Of a stretch of 64,000 bases of DNA, positions 62,231 through 64,000 are shown piece after piece. Position numbers and translations under genes: made by a program. Position 1 is the stretch's first letter. The number at the start of each line of letters is the position of its first letter. The stretch covers positions 4,994-68,993 of the forward strand of contig JAZQQY010000047.1 of NCBI GenBank assembly GCA_045629285.1, written 5' to 3'. The notes beneath the pieces were generated by a model. The model had not been told where the DNA came from, did no database searches, and worked only from the letters and a program-made list of their open reading frames with translations. The DNA is from UBA1723 sp045629285. Its GTDB lineage: Bacteria; Bacteroidota; Bacteroidia; Bacteroidales; Paludibacteraceae.

Positions 62231-62268
62231 AAGCACCGTCGTTCAGAAATGAATGACGGTGCTTTTTT
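62231..62268. terminator. Terminator, copy 2 of a duplicated hairpin
   Basis: 14-bp stem with one G-U pair (62231-62244 with 62251-62264), loop AGAAAT, T-run. The left A-run also makes it usable for the convergent serpin gene. Confidence 0.8.
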
Positions 62269-62291
62269 GTATTTATGAAACTGTTATTTGA

Positions 62292-63647
62292 CTAGTCTTT
62301 GTATCCATTAATTGGCTCCACGTAATCGTCTGGAACAACTACATATCCAGCGAACAATATTAAACCTGTGTTAGCCTCTCTGATGGCATAATAGAATGGA
62401 CGATCGACGTTCATACGATATTCAATATGCTCTCCGGTTGTCTCCTCAAAAGCGTATGAAATAGCAGTTGCCTTTGTTCCTTGTTCGTCTACTTCGATAT
62501 TTGCTAATTGACCAAGGCTAGATATATAAAGAGCTTCATTCATTTTTGAAAGAGGAGCCTGGATATTTGACATTCCTAACTTCTTCATAGTTTCAAGAAG
62601 AGAGTGGTGGTTGTTAGCCTTAAATCTTGGCATTGTAAATACAAAAGATATTCCCCAACCATAGTCATTAAGTCTCTTAAATACTTGTGGGTTGACTTTG
62701 TTCCAGTTAAAATTTTGGATGAACTGTTCGTTGTCTTTGCCAATTTTTGGCAAAACTACATCCATGTAGAAAGATCCATTTCCATACGGTAATCTGGCTA
62801 ATTCATACGAATCAGTCTCTTCATATTTTAAATTGCCTGAGTACACGTTACGCATCATGTAGGCATTGTCTTTTATAATATTGCCATTTGTATCGTAAAA
62901 TGTGTATTTGTCCATGCTATGGAATTCGCTTTCCCATTCTGCTTTGAAGTAGCAGGCGTTAGCCATTACAGCGTCAATCTCTTTCAATGCGTTGTCGGTA
63001 ATCAATTTGTTAATCATACCTCTTGTCGCTTCCTTACACCAATTGTTGATAGTGTCTGATGCTCCTTCCGCATTGAAGTCAAGGTTGGCGATAGTTGCAG
63101 AGTATTTGTCTTGAACAGTCGCGACAAAATTCTTTTTGAATAGAAGATTGTTTGACCAAATGGCATTCTGTGTCTCAAAATAAGAGGTAGGATCAAGATT
63201 TGAATTGAGCGACGTAGATATTTTATTCATTAGAATGTTGATGTCAGCAAGTGAAAGGCCGCTCAAACCTAATACATTCTTTGTCTCATTTAGCGCGGCT
63301 TCATCCTGACCGTTCATGATCATGCCGAATAGAATCTCCAAACTGATAGGAGAGACAACAATATTAGTATCTTTCTTAATGAGTTTGTTTATCAACTGGT
63401 TCGCAAATGCATTACTTTTGTTGATTGCATCCTGCTCGTTTGCCGTCAACACAAGAGGTACAGCATTTTGCTGACGTTGGTTGATAGTCCATCCCCTCAA
63501 TGTGTCGCAGAATTCCTCGGGACCATCGTTAGGTGTCTCTTTTTTCGGATCGTCGTTGTTTTCATCAACCTCGTCGCATGCAGCGAAGAGTAATGGGGCT
63601 GCTATACAAAGAGAACCCCAAATCAAACTTTTTTTCATAGTTGTCAT
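62292..63647 (-). CDS. Serpin-family lipoprotein
   Basis: The 451-residue product has a lipoprotein signal (PLLFAACDE) and a serpin domain from about residue 80, with NIVVSPISLEILFGM and the breach/shutter segment DVVLPKIG. The reactive-loop hinge reads VDEQGTKATA, with small residues as in inhibitory serpins, and VDRPFYYAIREANTGLILFAG is the closing signature. It probably protects the cell surface from host or rival serine proteases. ATG 63638 is a possible alternative start. Confidence 0.9.
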   Translation of the reverse strand: MTTMKKSLIWGSLCIAAPLLFAACDEVDENNDDPKKETPNDGPEEFCDTLRGWTINQRQQNAVPLVLTANEQDAINKSNAFANQLINKLIKKDTNIVVSPISLEILFGMIMNGQDEAALNETKNVLGLSGLSLADINILMNKISTSLNSNLDPTSYFETQNAIWSNNLLFKKNFVATVQDKYSATIANLDFNAEGASDTINNWCKEATRGMINKLITDNALKEIDAVMANACYFKAEWESEFHSMDKYTFYDTNGNIIKDNAYMMRNVYSGNLKYEETDSYELARLPYGNGSFYMDVVLPKIGKDNEQFIQNFNWNKVNPQVFKRLNDYGWGISFVFTMPRFKANNHHSLLETMKKLGMSNIQAPLSKMNEALYISSLGQLANIEVDEQGTKATAISYAFEETTGEHIEYRMNVDRPFYYAIREANTGLILFAGYVVVPDDYVEPINGYKD

Positions 63648-63760
63648 ATTTTTGTTTTAATGCAAATTTGCATGGTTGTTTTTGTTCTAGAACTTAAATC
63701 AGTAAAATCTATATACAAAATCGTAAATTTTAAGCTGCTATATAATCTTCCCCAAAAAAA
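63648..63760 (-). promoter_or_regulatory. Serpin upstream region with a palindrome
   Basis: An exact 12-bp palindrome (TGCAAATTTGCA, 63661-63672) lies 14 nt upstream of the serpin start and could be an operator. A weak -7-like element (TAAGTTCT on the minus strand) is at 63689-63696, with TTTG about 19 nt further up. Confidence is low. Confidence 0.3.
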
Positions 63761-63797
63761 TGTCGGTATACCCCTTGTGTTCTGGAATATACCGACA
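63761..63797 (-). terminator. Terminator of the gene at the right edge
   Basis: Perfect 10-bp stem 63761-63770 with 63788-63797; on the minus strand it is followed by seven U residues (63754-63760). Confidence 0.8.
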
Positions 63798-63812
63798 ATT
63801 ATGAATTATGAA

Positions 63813-64000
63813 TTATTCCTTGAGCGAGTTCCGTCCCTGAGCCTGGATGTCGATCTCTACACCTCCACGTGTGATCATTCGTGCTCCAAGATTCTCAGAT
63901 GTGATATGGCCGATGATCTTGATGTCTGGACGTGGCACACCTGGAAGGGCAACCTCAGTCAAGGCAGTGAATGTGTCGTGCATTGATAGCGGAATAGTGA
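63813..64000 (-). CDS. C-terminal end of an unknown protein
   Basis: The minus-strand frame enters from the right edge and stops at 63813-63815, giving 61 residues that end GVEIDIQAQGRNSLKE. Codon use is normal, and a strong terminator follows 16 nt later, so the gene is real. The segment TEVALPGVPRPDIKIIGH is hydrophobic and Pro-rich. The family was not recognised, and the start is outside the window. Confidence 0.6.
   Translation of the reverse strand, partial: TIPLSMHDTFTALTEVALPGVPRPDIKIIGHITSENLGARMITRGGVEIDIQAQGRNSLKE

Noticed and set aside
63660..63986. 108-codon frame on the plus strand at the right edge
   Set aside because: It is antisense to the serpin upstream region, the terminator and the partial minus-strand gene.

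Overview
The window looks like chromosomal DNA from a Bacteroidota bacterium of the order Bacteroidales, probably an uncultured gut or rumen relative of Prevotella. Four things point there. Promoters match the Bacteroidota pattern TTTG / about 19 nt / TAnnTTTG. Starts lack Shine-Dalgarno sequences. Many exported proteins have Bacteroidales-type folds (BspA-type LRR_5, FISUMP, surface glycan-binding, DUF4421). At least one cellulase ends in a type IX secretion (T9SS) sorting tail. No rRNA, CRISPR array, prophage or intact insertion sequence was seen; one tRNA (Arg, anticodon CCT) was found.

Layout. 1-1620: end of a secreted protein, a candidate structured RNA, and an AT-rich two-gene unit (51-aa protein plus retropepsin-like protease). 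1790-4830: cellobiose phosphorylase and a GH5 remnant. 4835-11460: TGS/uridine-kinase-like protein, TPR protein, a glycan-binding lipoprotein, a GT2 glycosyltransferase, a glycerate-kinase-like protein and a Cys/His-rich lipoprotein. 11837-17250: a 1117-aa charged coiled-coil protein, an unrecognised protein and a cytoplasmic LRR_5 protein. 17314-20181: purE, pta and ackA. 20411-21688: an AT-rich Gpi18-like membrane protein. 22114-31132: a tight run of glnS, lipoprotein, Na+/H+ antiporter with Usp-like tail, acyltransferase, ruvB, RluA-type pseudouridine synthase and an arginase-fold protein. 31290-34098: an AT-rich type II restriction-modification pair of Sau3AI/MutH type. 34406-40474: a MATE exporter and a MacAB-TolC-like operon. 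40610-44755: large MscS channel plus DUF4421 protein. 44993-48090: GH9 cellulase, truncated VanW gene, secreted metallo-beta-lactamase-fold protein. 48270-52486: CHASE2 protein, WG-repeat caspase and FecR/DUF4384 protein. 52722-56826: three secreted proteins sharing an N-terminal motif, one with four copies of an unrecognised ~125-residue repeat. 56995-64000: tRNA-Arg, GH9 endoglucanase with T9SS tail, iron alcohol dehydrogenase, SulP transporter, serpin lipoprotein and the end of an unknown gene.

Cellulose use is a recurring theme: two exported GH9 enzymes would release cello-oligosaccharides, the cytoplasmic GH94 enzyme would split cellobiose phosphorolytically, and Pta-AckA would convert acetyl-CoA to acetate with ATP gain. 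These genes are scattered and not in one SusCD-type locus.

The best candidate for a little-described system is the CHASE2 / secreted caspase / FecR-DUF4384 trio. Others worth attention are the retropepsin pair, the four-copy repeat protein, the arginase-fold protein without metal ligands, the RITGR-repeat coiled-coil protein and the RNA at the left end. Many genes end in strong hairpins, several of which belong to dispersed palindrome families.
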